From contig NZ_CP039650.1 in the NCBI RefSeq assembly GCF_004923315.1, positions 434,001 to 498,000 of the forward strand: 64,000 nucleotides of DNA. The letters are read 5' to 3'. The stretch is from Azospirillum sp. TSA2s. Its GTDB lineage: Bacteria > Pseudomonadota > Alphaproteobacteria > Azospirillales > Azospirillaceae. Position numbers and translations under genes: made by a program. The notes beneath the pieces are model-generated. The model was not told the DNA's origin. It saw only the letters and a list, made by a program, of their open reading frames with translations, and searched no databases. Shown here in pieces: positions 49,397-59,912 of this stretch (position 1 is its first letter; the number at the start of each line of letters is the position of its first letter).

Positions 49397-50977
49397 ATGT
49401 CGAACCTGGCGCGCCGCCTGAGCCGTTCGCTCCGATATCTGGCGTTCCAGCTTCCCGCCGCCGCCCTTTTCGCCACCACCGCCTTCGCCGGGCCGCCGCA
49501 GGTCGCGATCGTCGCGCCGCCGCCCCCGGTGACGGAACAGGTCTTCACCGTCGGCTTCGGCAAGATCGCCGAGGTCTATCTGGACCCGGTTTCCTTCGAC
49601 CGTCTGGGGATGGACGGGATGAAGGGCCTGAGCACCATCGATCCGTCGGTGACGGTGGAGCAGACCGGCAACACCGTACGCCTGTACGTGTCTGGCGCGC
49701 TGGCGGCGGAGTATGGCGCCGCGGCGGACCGCGATGCCGCCGGCTGGGCGGTTCTGACCACCCGCATCATCGACCGCGCCCGCAGCCAGTCGCCGATCCT
49801 GGCGAAGGCGACACCGGAACGGCTGTATCAGGTCGTCTTCGACGGCGTCACCGCCGACCTCGACGGCTATTCCCGCTATACCGGCGTCCAGCGCGCCAGC
49901 AACGAGCGCGCCCAGCGCGAAGGCTATGGCGGCGTCGGAATTTCGCTGGACAGCGCCACCAACGGCCGCGTCACCGTGCACGACGTCATGCCGCACAGCC
50001 CGGCCGAGCGCGCCGGCATCGTCGGCGGCGACCTGCTGCTGGCGATCGACGGCGACCTGACGACGCGGATGACCGCGGCGGACATGCGCGAGCGTCTGCG
50101 CGGCCCCACCGGAACCCTGCTCACCCTCACCGTCGCCCGCGACGGCGGCGCTCCCCGCCGGCTGCCCCTGCGCCGCGAACGGGTGGTGCCGAACACCGTC
50201 ACCTATTCGCTGTCCGGCGACGTCGGCATCGTCAAGCTCGACCGCTTCAACGCCACCACGGCCTCCAGCCTGCGGTCGGCGGTGACCTCCATCCGGCAGG
50301 CGGCCGGCCCGACGCTGCAGGGCATGGTTCTGGACCTGCGCGGCAATCCGGGCGGGCTGCTGGACCAGGCGGTCGCGGTCGCCGACCTGTTCATCCGCCG
50401 CGGCCGGATCATCTCCACCGAAGGGCGCAATCCCGAAAGCCGTCAGCGCTTCGACGCCAACCCCGACGACCTGCTCGACGGGCTGCCCCTGGTGGTTCTG
50501 GTCGACGGCCGGTCCGCCTCGTCGGCCGAGGTGGTGGCGTCCGCACTGCAGGACTCCGGCCGCGCGGTGGTGGTGGGGGCGTCCAGCTACGGCAAGGGCA
50601 GCGTCCAGACGGTCAACCGCCTCCCCAACGACGGCGAGCTGTTCCTGACCTGGAGCCGCATCTACACACCGGCCGGCTACACCCTGCATCGCCAGGGCGT
50701 GCAGCCCACCGTCTGCACCAGCCGGGCCGGCCAGACCGATCCGGAGGCGCTGCTGTCCGACCTGCGCGAAGGGCGGCTGCGCCCGGCCCAGATTGCCAGC
50801 TGGCGGTCCAAGGCGGCCGACGACGAACATGCGCTGAACGCCCTGCGCGAAGCCTGCCCGTGGAAGGAGCATGAGCCGGAACTGGACCTGCAGGTCGCCA
50901 TGCGGCTGCTGGCGGAGCCGGCGCTGTACCAGCGGGCGGTCGCCTCCGCGGTGGTCAACACCGTGGCGGAGCGCTGA
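49397..50977 (+). CDS. S41-family carboxyl-terminal processing protease (CtpA-like)
   Basis: From the ATG at 49397 the protein has 526 residues with a signal peptide ([21 protein letters not shown]). A PDZ domain (about 165-250, [41 protein letters not shown]) precedes the S41 domain, with [18 protein letters not shown], the catalytic Ser in DGRSASSAE (about 375) and Lys in YGKGSVQT (about 400). It should cleave periplasmic or secreted proteins near their C-termini. The upstream ATG at 49295 is possible but would bury the signal peptide. Confidence 0.85.
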   Translation: MSNLARRLSRSLRYLAFQLPAAALFATTAFAGPPQVAIVAPPPPVTEQVFTVGFGKIAEVYLDPVSFDRLGMDGMKGLSTIDPSVTVEQTGNTVRLYVSGALAAEYGAAADRDAAGWAVLTTRIIDRARSQSPILAKATPERLYQVVFDGVTADLDGYSRYTGVQRASNERAQREGYGGVGISLDSATNGRVTVHDVMPHSPAERAGIVGGDLLLAIDGDLTTRMTAADMRERLRGPTGTLLTLTVARDGGAPRRLPLRRERVVPNTVTYSLSGDVGIVKLDRFNATTASSLRSAVTSIRQAAGPTLQGMVLDLRGNPGGLLDQAVAVADLFIRRGRIISTEGRNPESRQRFDANPDDLLDGLPLVVLVDGRSASSAEVVASALQDSGRAVVVGASSYGKGSVQTVNRLPNDGELFLTWSRIYTPAGYTLHRQGVQPTVCTSRAGQTDPEALLSDLREGRLRPAQIASWRSKAADDEHALNALREACPWKEHEPELDLQVAMRLLAEPALYQRAVASAVVNTVAER

Positions 50978-51042
50978 GCGGATCGGAGAGCGGCGGCGCT
51001 GTGGCAATTGCCGTCGGACGCCGATTTCCCCGCCCATAACGC

Positions 51043-51070
51043 TTGACATTGCGGCGTCAGACGGTATTTT
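51043..51070 (+). promoter_or_regulatory. Candidate rpmG promoter
   Basis: TTGACA (51043-51048) and TATTTT (51065-51070) with 16-bp spacing lie 65 bp before rpmG, in a strong match to the sigma-70 consensus. Confidence 0.6.
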
Positions 51071-51134
51071 CCGCCGCTACGACGCCGCCCCCGCCGGGCC
51101 GGCGGGGCACGGATTTTTTGTCGGGATCGAGATC

Positions 51135-51302
51135 ATGGCCAAGCAGAACACCGTCCTCATCAAGCTGGTGAGCACGGCAGACACCGGTTTCTTCTACGTC
51201 AAGAAGAAGAACCCGAAGAAGACCACCGAGAAGCTGTCGTTCCGCAAGTACGACCCGGTGGCGCGCAAGCACGTCGAGTTCAAGGAAGCCAAGATCAAGT
51301 AA
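51135..51302 (+). CDS. rpmG: 50S ribosomal protein L33
   Basis: The 55-residue L33 ([20 protein letters not shown] start) is of the cysteine-free, zinc-independent type: the four Cys of zinc-binding L33 are absent. It has its own promoter and a strong terminator, so it is monocistronic. Confidence 0.97.
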   Translation: MAKQNTVLIKLVSTADTGFFYVKKKNPKKTTEKLSFRKYDPVARKHVEFKEAKIK

Positions 51303-51337
51303 GGCTTGTCCGACACTGAGCTGTGCTTCGAATGAAC

Positions 51338-51369
51338 AAGGCCGCCTTTCTGGCGGCCTTTTCGTTTTT
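51338..51369 (+). terminator. Intrinsic terminator after rpmG
   Basis: AAGGCCGCC pairs with GGCGGCCTT around TTTCT and is followed by TTCGTTTTT. Confidence 0.88.
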
Positions 51370-51525
51370 GGCACACCCTTCCAGCATCTTCCGCGCCCCT
51401 GCCGGTGCGGCATCCGGTCGCAGCCACTATTTGCGGTGACGGCGACACCACGGATGCATGCATTCCAAAAGGGGCGCTCCGGGTGGACACTCTCCGAAAA
51501 GCTCTGGATTTCGGAGGGACCGCCC

Positions 51526-52857
51526 GTGCCCGACACCCATGCCAGCCCGATCGCCGAGCCACCCACCGCACCGTCAGCCGGATTGTCCGCCGCTGAGCGC
51601 CGGCAAACGCTCGCCACCCGCTTCCAGAAGGCGCGCGCCCGCACCGCCGAGCTGGTCGCCACCCTGTCGCCGGAAGACCTGATGGTGCAGACGGTGGCGG
51701 ACGGCGCGCCGGCGAAATGGCACCTCGCCCACACCAGCTGGCTGTTCGAGGTCGCGGTGCTGATCCCCTTCAGCCCCGGCTACCGGCCGGCCGACCCGGC
51801 CTTCCTCGACCTGTTCGCCGCCCGCACCGACGGCGGCCCCGCGCCTCCCCGCGTGCTGTCGCGTCCGACGGCGGCCGAGATCATGCGCCACCGCGACCAG
51901 ATCAACGGTGCGGTGCTGCATTTGATCGACGCGCTGGACGGGTCGCTTTGGGAGGCCGCCGAATCGGCGCTGATGATGGCGATCGCCCATGAACGGCGCC
52001 ACCAGGAGCGGATGCTGCTGCACATCAAGCACGCCCTGTGGTGCAACCCGCTGCGTCCGGCCTATGAAGAGGCGCCGGACCACCCGCATCTCGGCGCCCC
52101 GCCCGATGGCTGGCTGGAGCAGCCCGGCGGCCTCGTCGAGGTCGGCAGGCCGGCGCCGCTGCCCGGTTTCGACCATGAGGGGCCGCGTCACCGCGTCTGG
52201 CTGGAACCCTACCGGCTGGCCGCCCGCCCGGTCACCTGCGGCGAGTTCCTGGCCTTCATCGACGCCGGCGGCTACAGCGACCGCTCGCTCTGGCTCACCG
52301 ACGGCTGGGAGACCGCGCACGCCGAAGGCTGGAGCGCCCCGCTCTATTGGGAGCGCGGCGGCTTCGGGTCCGGCGCCCGCTGGCAGGTCTTCACCCTGTA
52401 CGGCATGCAGCCGCTCGACCCCGACGAGCCGGTTTGCCATGTCAGCTGGTACGAGGCCGACGCCTACGCCCGCTGGGCCGGCAAGCGCCTGCCGCGGGAG
52501 GCGGAGTGGGAGGCGGTCGCCGCCGGCTGCGACAGCATGGGCAATCTGCTGGGCACCGGCCACCGCCACCCCCGCGCCGGGACCTGCCACGGCACCGGCC
52601 CCTGGCAGATGTGCGGCGACGTGTGGGAATGGACCGGCGACGCCTTCCTGACGTACCCCGGCTACCGCCGGCCCCACGGCGCGGAAAAGGCCGTCCCGGA
52701 CGAGGCGGTCAACGGCCGGCTTGCCGCCAACCGCATGGTCCTGCGCGGGGGCAGTTGTCTGACGCCCTTCGACCGTGCCGGCCCCTGGACGCGACACTAT
52801 CTGCGACCGGAGACCCGGCTGTCGGTGAGCGGGTTCCGGCTGGCGGAAGATGCTTAA
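51526..52857 (+). CDS. egtB: EgtB-like ergothioneine (or ovothiol-type) sulfoxide synthase
   Basis: EgtB joins a sulfur donor to trimethylhistidine using non-haem iron and oxygen. The 443-residue protein has an N-terminal DinB-like domain with iron ligands WHLAHTSWLFE (about 64-74) and HERRHQE (HX3HXE, about 155-161), and a C-terminal formylglycine-generating-enzyme-type domain (CHVSWYEADAYARWAGKRLPREAEWE, and WEWTGDAF). The GTG at 51526 has GGAGGGA 6 bp upstream. The usual partner egtD (histidine methyltransferase) is not next to it. Its TAA overlaps the stop of the convergent gene in a shared TTAA. Confidence 0.9.
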   Translation: MPDTHASPIAEPPTAPSAGLSAAERRQTLATRFQKARARTAELVATLSPEDLMVQTVADGAPAKWHLAHTSWLFEVAVLIPFSPGYRPADPAFLDLFAARTDGGPAPPRVLSRPTAAEIMRHRDQINGAVLHLIDALDGSLWEAAESALMMAIAHERRHQERMLLHIKHALWCNPLRPAYEEAPDHPHLGAPPDGWLEQPGGLVEVGRPAPLPGFDHEGPRHRVWLEPYRLAARPVTCGEFLAFIDAGGYSDRSLWLTDGWETAHAEGWSAPLYWERGGFGSGARWQVFTLYGMQPLDPDEPVCHVSWYEADAYARWAGKRLPREAEWEAVAAGCDSMGNLLGTGHRHPRAGTCHGTGPWQMCGDVWEWTGDAFLTYPGYRRPHGAEKAVPDEAVNGRLAANRMVLRGGSCLTPFDRAGPWTRHYLRPETRLSVSGFRLAEDA

Positions 52858-54230
52858 GGAGAGACTTGCGGGGAGATTTGTCCGCCCGCGCCGGCGGTCA
52901 GCGCCCGCGCCTGCCCCTGGGTGAGGATCCCGCGCTCCGTCAGGCGGGACAGCAGCGCCACGGCCAGTTCGGCCTGGAACAGAGCCTCACCCTGCGGGCC
53001 CTCCTCCTGCGAGGCATTGCGCGGGTGGCGGGGCACGCCGAAGGCCTCGGCCAACCGGTCGGGCGACGCGCCGGCCAAAGCTGGATCCAATGCCGCCGCC
53101 AATGCCCCGAGGTCGAGCGACGGCGGCAGCGCCGGATCGGCGATACCCGCCTGGGCGGCCGACCGCGCGAGGGCGGAGAGGCTCGAGTCGATGCCGATGC
53201 CGACGGCGATGCAATTGTGCAGCGCGTCCTGGATCGCCGGCCACACCGCGGCGAATGGGCGCTCGCCCGCCACCATGACGGTGCCGATGCCGTGACGGGC
53301 GGTCGCCTCGGCCGGGACGGGGTCGATGGGGTCGATCAGCAGGGCGAGCGACACGGTGGGGAAGATGCGCGATCCCACCAGCCGAACGGTGCCGATCGCG
53401 ATCACCGGACCGCTGTCCGGCTCCACCCCCGCCGTCGCCACCCAGAGAGCGACGAAGGGCAAGGCCGCCAGCGGCTCCTCATCACCGAGCGGGCCGGCGG
53501 CATGGGCCACTCGCAGGCTGAGCGTGCGCTTGCCGCTGAGCCCGGCGGCATGGGCCATGCCACGGGCGGGGAAGGACAGGATCGCACCGGCGCTCAGCCC
53601 CAGATCGGCGATCCGTGCCGACAGCTCGCCCTCTTCGATCCGGCGCAGCACGGCGGTGACGGGAGCGCCGCCACCGCGCGCCCGCTCCATCGCACGGGCC
53701 AGATCGTCTCGAAGCAGGGACTTGCCGATGTCGGCCCCCTCCTCCACCGCCAGCAGCCTTGCGGCGGCGGGGTTCAGCTGTTCCACATGCCCGAGTTCGT
53801 CGAGGACCAGCAGGGGATCGTCGGCCAAGGCCAGCACCGCCCGCAACGCCCGGTCCGCGCGTCCGCCCCCAAGCGGTCCGACCCCCAGAGGGCCGTCGCC
53901 AAGCCCGCGCTCACCGCCACGGGCGAGGCTCGCCGCTTCGGCAAGACGCGCCAGCTCGCCGCCCGGTCCGCCGGAGATCGGCTCCAGATCCACCCGGCTG
54001 CGGGCACCGGACAGGCGGTCCGACAGACGGTCGAGGTCGCGGAAATGGCGCGACAGGCGGGAGAAGACGAACCAGACCGCCAGCAGGCCCAGTCCGCAGA
54101 TCGCCAGCCCGCGGGTGAAGGCGGTGCGGTTATCGGCCGCCAGCTGCGTGATTTCCACGCCAAGAAAGACCAGCGCGGCCGCGGCCACCGCCAGTCCAAG
54201 CATCACCACGCGCCAAACGCCGCCCTTCAT
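52854..54230 (-). CDS. Membrane protein with two TM helices and a PAS-like domain
   Basis: The 458-residue protein has two N-terminal membrane helices (about 8-27 and 41-60) and a HAMP-like linker (SRLSRHFRDLDRLSDRLSG). A PAS-like segment follows ([40 protein letters not shown], about 133-172), then a long region (200-458) with no kinase, GGDEF, EAL or exonuclease motif I can recognise. It may be a sensor without an attached output domain, or the remnant of one. Very high Ala, Leu and Gly content is noted. Confidence 0.65.
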   Translation of the reverse strand: MKGGVWRVVMLGLAVAAAALVFLGVEITQLAADNRTAFTRGLAICGLGLLAVWFVFSRLSRHFRDLDRLSDRLSGARSRVDLEPISGGPGGELARLAEAASLARGGERGLGDGPLGVGPLGGGRADRALRAVLALADDPLLVLDELGHVEQLNPAAARLLAVEEGADIGKSLLRDDLARAMERARGGGAPVTAVLRRIEEGELSARIADLGLSAGAILSFPARGMAHAAGLSGKRTLSLRVAHAAGPLGDEEPLAALPFVALWVATAGVEPDSGPVIAIGTVRLVGSRIFPTVSLALLIDPIDPVPAEATARHGIGTVMVAGERPFAAVWPAIQDALHNCIAVGIGIDSSLSALARSAAQAGIADPALPPSLDLGALAAALDPALAGASPDRLAEAFGVPRHPRNASQEEGPQGEALFQAELAVALLSRLTERGILTQGQARALTAGAGGQISPQVSP

Positions 54231-54300
54231 CGGGCCGTCTCCCCGTCATTTCATGCCGAGTCTAGCCGGCAGAACGGAAACGGAGAAGCCGCGTGCGTGT

Positions 54301-54492
54301 TCAGCGCGCCATGACCGCCGCCCGTGCCCCCTCCACCTGCGTCATGAGGCCGGCCAGCGCGCCGCGCACCTCCCCCGACAGCCCGAACAGCAGCAGCGCC
54401 ACCAGCGCGACCGCCAGCGCATGATCCAGCAGCGGCCGGGCCGGCCGGCGCGCCCCTGAACGGTGGCGGAGCGGGATTTGGAAGAACGGCAT
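54301..54492 (-). CDS. Small membrane protein (63 residues), hypothetical
   Basis: The short frame [20 protein letters not shown] is followed by one hydrophobic helix (LLDHALAVALVALLLFGLSG, about 21-40) and a basic end. GGAG lies 9 bp before the ATG at 54492. It could be a Flp-pilin-like or other single-span protein, but I see no clear prepilin motif. It sits 70 bp upstream of the 2TM-PAS gene on the same strand. Confidence 0.4.
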   Translation of the reverse strand: MPFFQIPLRHRSGARRPARPLLDHALAVALVALLLFGLSGEVRGALAGLMTQVEGARAAVMAR

Positions 54493-54859
54493 CGCTGGCG
54501 GCTCCGGCATGGATCAAGGCATCAGGATGCCAGCCTACCGGCGGAGAGGACGAACGAACCCTTAACAGCGCTCGATCGACGGCCGATTGCCCCGCTTTTG
54601 TCTCGGCTCTATTTCGGTTCGGAGGCGTTTTCAAAGTCGAGACTGCGCTTTCCCCCTGCTGTGGAGGGCTCTACCCTTTGCGGGCAGCATCGCAAATTCG
54701 AGTTACCGCCTTTGCGTAAAATACATAGCAATTTGCGACGCGATTTTTGCTGTGCTTTTGCTGCATTTCCTGGTTTGCCTGCTTGTCGGATGATGCTAAG
54801 AGTAATGCATCCAACGAAAACACTCCTTTCCGCATAGGCAATTGCTTAGGAGGCCGGCA
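54493..54859. other. AT-rich intergenic region (367 bp)
   Basis: I see no gene. The stretch 54590-54840 is clearly lower in GC than its neighbours and should hold the promoter for the TadG-like gene. No single -35/-10 pair stands out. A strong AGGAGG Shine-Dalgarno lies at 54848-54853. Confidence 0.5.
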
Positions 54860-55309
54860 ATGACTTTGGTCTATCGTCCCCTGCCCTATGGCGGGCACGA
54901 AGACCGGCGGACGGGCCGCCACCTGCTTCTGGTGGTCGCGCTGATCCTCGCCATTCCGACCGCTTTGGGCGCCGGCTGCACCGTCGATGCTCTGCGCAGC
55001 TATGCCGTGGAGGCGCGGCTGTCGCAAGCCGTCGATGCCGCCGCATTGGCCGGCGGTCGGGTGATGTTCGATTCGCAACGCGACGGCCACATCCGCAGTT
55101 TCTTCGACAAGGCCTTCCCCAACGGCTTCCTGGGATCGAACCTGTCGCCGCTGACGATCGCCGAGGATGCGGCGGCCGGCACGCTGACAGTCAGCGCCCA
55201 CGCCACCGTCAACGCCATCTTCCTGCGCCTGTTCGGCAAGAAGGAAGTGACGGTGGAGGCCCAATCCGTCGTCCGCCGCGGTCTGCACGCCCGCACCAAG
55301 CTGCAATAA
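54860..55309 (+). CDS. TadG/TadE-like pilus-associated membrane protein
   Basis: The 149-residue protein has one membrane helix near the N-terminus (LLLVVALILAIPTALGAGCTV) followed by VEARLSQAVDAAALAGGR, the hallmark of Tad-type (TadG/Tad_N) proteins, and a short periplasmic domain ending VTVEAQSVVRR. TadG-like proteins normally anchor Flp pili, but no other tad or flp gene is in the window, so it is an orphan. The gene stands alone in an AT-rich setting. Confidence 0.7.
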   Translation: MTLVYRPLPYGGHEDRRTGRHLLLVVALILAIPTALGAGCTVDALRSYAVEARLSQAVDAAALAGGRVMFDSQRDGHIRSFFDKAFPNGFLGSNLSPLTIAEDAAAGTLTVSAHATVNAIFLRLFGKKEVTVEAQSVVRRGLHARTKLQ

Positions 55310-55434
55310 CTCCCTTTCCGCATTCCAGCCAGCTTCATCGCCGATTCGCGAGGCTCGCATTCGCGGAATGCAGCCCGGCGCCTTCGCAACTGCGGTAGAA
55401 GGGACGCACAGCGCCCCTTCCATCGGAGTCCGCG

Positions 55435-55830
55435 ATGCTCGGAACCCTGACGCTCCTGCTGCTCTGCCAACTGGCCGGCGAGTTGGCCGCCCGCCTGCTG
55501 CACCTGCCGATCCCCGGCCCGGTGCTGGGCATGCTGCTGCTGTTCGCCGGCCTCCTGCTGCGCGGCGGCGTGCCGGCCGCGATCCAGGACACCGCGGGCG
55601 GGCTTCTGCGTCACCTGTCCCTGCTGTTCGTGCCGGCCGGCGTCGGCGTGATGGTGCATGTCACCCGCCTGGAGACGGAGGCGCTGCCGATCATCGTCGC
55701 CCTGTTCGGCAGCACCCTGTTCGGCATTGCGGTGACCGCCAAGGTGATGGCCTTCCTGTTGAGCCGCAGCGATCCGCGGCTGGAGGACGTGCAGCCGGCC
55801 GGGAATTCGGCGAAGGGAGACCGGACATGA
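55435..55830 (+). CDS. lrgA: CidA/LrgA-family holin-like protein
   Basis: The 131-residue protein has about four membrane segments with LLLCQLAGELAARLLHLPIPGPVLGMLLLF and HLSLLFVPAGVGVMVH, typical of LrgA/CidA. It pairs with LrgB to control murein hydrolase activity or to transport small acids such as pyruvate. Its stop overlaps the lrgB start (ATGA at 55827-55830). Confidence 0.92.
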   Translation: MLGTLTLLLLCQLAGELAARLLHLPIPGPVLGMLLLFAGLLLRGGVPAAIQDTAGGLLRHLSLLFVPAGVGVMVHVTRLETEALPIIVALFGSTLFGIAVTAKVMAFLLSRSDPRLEDVQPAGNSAKGDRT

Positions 55831-56549
55831 GCGCCGATCTCCACCAGATCTGGGTCTATCTGTCTGCCAGCCCGCTGGCCGGGCTGACGCTGACCCTGGT
55901 CGCCTACCAGATCGGCCTGTGGGTGTTCGAGAAGCTGGGCCGCCGCCCGGTGCTGAACCCGGTGCTGATCGCCGTCGTCCTGATCGCCGGCACGCTGAGC
56001 CTGTCGGGCATCGATTACCGCACCTACTTCGACGGCGCGCAGTTCGTCCATTTCCTCCTCGGACCGGCCACGGTGGCGCTGGCCGTCCCGCTCTACAACC
56101 AGTTCCAGGAGGTGCGGCGCTCGGCCCTGGCAATGATGGTGGCGCTGCTGGTCGGGTCGGCCGCCTCGGCACTCAGCGCGGTGGCGCTGGTCTGGATCTG
56201 CGGTGGCACGAAGGTGACGATCCTATCGATGGCGCCGAAATCCGTCACCTCCCCCATCGCCATGGGCGTGTCGGAGCAGATCGGCGGACTGCCATCGCTG
56301 ACCGCGGTGTTCGTCATCATCACCGGCATCGTCGCCGCCAGCCTCGGCACCTGGGTGCTGAACCTTGTCCGGGTGAAGGACTGGCGCGCCCGCGGATTCG
56401 GGATGGGGGTGGCGGCGCACGGCATCGGCACCGCCCGCGCGCTTCAGGTCAACGAGGTGGCGGGCGCCTTCGCCGGGCTGGGCATGGGGCTGAACGGGCT
56501 GGCGACGGCGCTGCTGCTGCCCACGCTCTATCACCTGATCTGGGGCTGA
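55827..56549 (+). CDS. lrgB: LrgB-family protein
   Basis: The 240-residue integral membrane protein has the LrgB pattern: LGPATVALAVPLYNQFQ, LSMAPKSVTSPIAMGVSEQIGGLPSLTAVFVIITGI and GFGMGVAAHGIGTARALQ. It is the partner of the upstream LrgA and is translationally coupled to it. Confidence 0.93.
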   Translation: MSADLHQIWVYLSASPLAGLTLTLVAYQIGLWVFEKLGRRPVLNPVLIAVVLIAGTLSLSGIDYRTYFDGAQFVHFLLGPATVALAVPLYNQFQEVRRSALAMMVALLVGSAASALSAVALVWICGGTKVTILSMAPKSVTSPIAMGVSEQIGGLPSLTAVFVIITGIVAASLGTWVLNLVRVKDWRARGFGMGVAAHGIGTARALQVNEVAGAFAGLGMGLNGLATALLLPTLYHLIWG

Positions 56550-56599
56550 GGGCGGCAATGGTTGGTGCATCCCGCAGTCCGATTTTCGCCAATCCGAGC

Positions 56600-56628
56600 T
56601 TGACAGCCATGCCGCACCTGCGCACAGT
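56600..56628 (+). promoter_or_regulatory. Candidate leuA leader promoter
   Basis: TTGACA (56600-56605) is consensus. A weak -10 (CACAGT, 56623-56628) at 17 bp would start transcription at or next to the leader-peptide ATG at 56636, giving a nearly leaderless mRNA. Confidence 0.4.
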
Positions 56629-56635
56629 GCGCCCC

Positions 56636-56679
56636 ATGAACACCATCGACCGCAAGAACGCTCTTCTTCGACTTCTCGG

Positions 56680-56692
<13 letters not shown>
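56636..56692 (+). CDS. leuL: leuA leader peptide (attenuation)
   Basis: The 18-residue frame reads MNTIDRKNALLRLLGPAL. Five of the last nine codons are leucine (CTT, CTT, CTT, CTC, CTT), clustered just before the stop. It sits 259 bp upstream of leuA on the same strand, right after a TTGACA hexamer. Its stop codon lies in the loop of a hairpin (56680-56701). This is the layout of an amino-acid attenuator: ribosome stalling at Leu codons when leucyl-tRNA is scarce would change downstream folding. No conventional Shine-Dalgarno is seen; the promoter position allows leaderless translation. Confidence 0.75.
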
Positions 56693-58642
<1,950 letters not shown>

Positions 58643-58658
58643 GGTTCTGGCTTCGATA

Positions 58659-58822
58659 CCCCCACCTAGCCTCCCCCGCTCTCAGCGGACCTGCGGTCCG
58701 CCTGCCGCGTCAGCACAAAGTGAAGCTTTGTGCGAGAGCTGGGCGGGGGAGGGACTGCCGCCACTCTCCCGTTTCAGCACTTGCCTCCTCCCCCGCCCAG
58801 CGGGGGAGGATTGAGGTGGGGG
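58659..58822. repeat. Dispersed palindromic repeat, composite copy after leuA
   Basis: One complete unit (outer CCCCCACCTAGCCTCCCCC, hairpin GGACC-TGC-GGTCC, core TCCGCCTGCCGCGTCAGC at 58697-58714, hairpin GCACAAAG-TGAAG-CTTTGTGC) is followed by a shorter unit (CTCCTCCCCCGCCCAGCGGGGGAGG then TTGAGGTGGGGG). Confidence 0.85.
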
Positions 58823-58914
58823 CATCGCAAGCCCGCATGCCCCCAACCTTGCCCCGCCCGCCCCGCCCGCCTATAAGTCCCCACGAAACGCGTCGAGCAA
58901 CAGCGGACAGCGCT

Positions 58915-59901
58915 ATGATCGTGGTCACCGGCGGGGCCGGCTTCATCGGGTCCAACCTTGTCGCGGCATTGGCTGCGCGCGGCATCACCGACGTGGCGGT
59001 CATCGACCGCTTCCGTGATGGCGAGAAGTGGCAGAACCTCGCCAAGCGCGAGGTCGCGGCCCTGGTGCCGCCGGAGCAGACGCTGGCCTTCCTCGACCAG
59101 CATGCGGCCGAGATCGACACCGTCTTCCATCTCGGCGCCATCTCCGCCACCACCGAGCGGGACGTCGACAAGATCGTCGCCAACAACGTCGCGCTGACGC
59201 TGGACCTGTGGCGCTGGTGTTCCTGGCGCGGCTGCCGGCTGATCTACGCCTCCTCCGCCGCGACCTACGGCGACGGTTCCGCCGGTTTCGACGATGACGG
59301 CTCCTGCGACGGGCTGGCGCGGCTGCGGCCGCTGAACGCCTATGGCTGGTCCAAGCATCTGGTCGACCGCCGCATCGCCCGCGCCGTCGCCGGCGGCGAT
59401 CTCGTGCCGCCGCAATGGGCCGGGCTGAAGTTCTTCAACGTCTACGGCCCCAACGAAGCCCACAAGGGCGACATGATGAGCGTGGTCGCCAAGCTGTATC
59501 CGCAGCTGACGGCCGGCAATCCGGCGCGCCTGTTCAAGTCACACAAGGACGGCTTCGAGGATGGAGGCCAGCTGCGCGACTTCATCCATGTCGACGACTG
59601 CGTCGCGGTGATGCTGTGGCTGTACGACCATCCGGAGGTCAGCGGCCTGTTCAATGTCGGCACCGGCAAGTCGCGCAGCTTCAAGGACCTCGCGCTGGCG
59701 ACCTTCGCCGCTCTGGGGCTGCCTCCCCGGATTGAGTACTTCGACATGCCTGAGCATCTGCGCGGCAAATACCAATATTTCACGCAGGCGACGACGGATC
59801 GCCTGCGCGCCGCCGGGTTCGACCAGCCCTTCACCGAGCTGGAAGAGGGTGTCCGGCGCTATGTGCAGGATTTCCTGTCGCAGCCCGACCCGTACCGCTG
59901 A
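58915..59901 (+). CDS. hldD: ADP-L-glycero-D-manno-heptose 6-epimerase
   Basis: HldD (RfaD) makes the heptose donor for the lipopolysaccharide core. The 328-residue SDR begins MIVVTGGAGFIGSNLVAAL. It has the catalytic Y143-x3-K147 (NAYGWSKHLVD), the family segment FFNVYGPNEAHKGDMMSVVAK, and LRDFIHVDDCVAVMLWL. The other heptose genes (hldE, gmhA, gmhB) are not in the window. It starts a likely operon with lgt. Confidence 0.93.
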   Translation: MIVVTGGAGFIGSNLVAALAARGITDVAVIDRFRDGEKWQNLAKREVAALVPPEQTLAFLDQHAAEIDTVFHLGAISATTERDVDKIVANNVALTLDLWRWCSWRGCRLIYASSAATYGDGSAGFDDDGSCDGLARLRPLNAYGWSKHLVDRRIARAVAGGDLVPPQWAGLKFFNVYGPNEAHKGDMMSVVAKLYPQLTAGNPARLFKSHKDGFEDGGQLRDFIHVDDCVAVMLWLYDHPEVSGLFNVGTGKSRSFKDLALATFAALGLPPRIEYFDMPEHLRGKYQYFTQATTDRLRAAGFDQPFTELEEGVRRYVQDFLSQPDPYR

Positions 59902-59912
59902 CCGGAGTTCCT

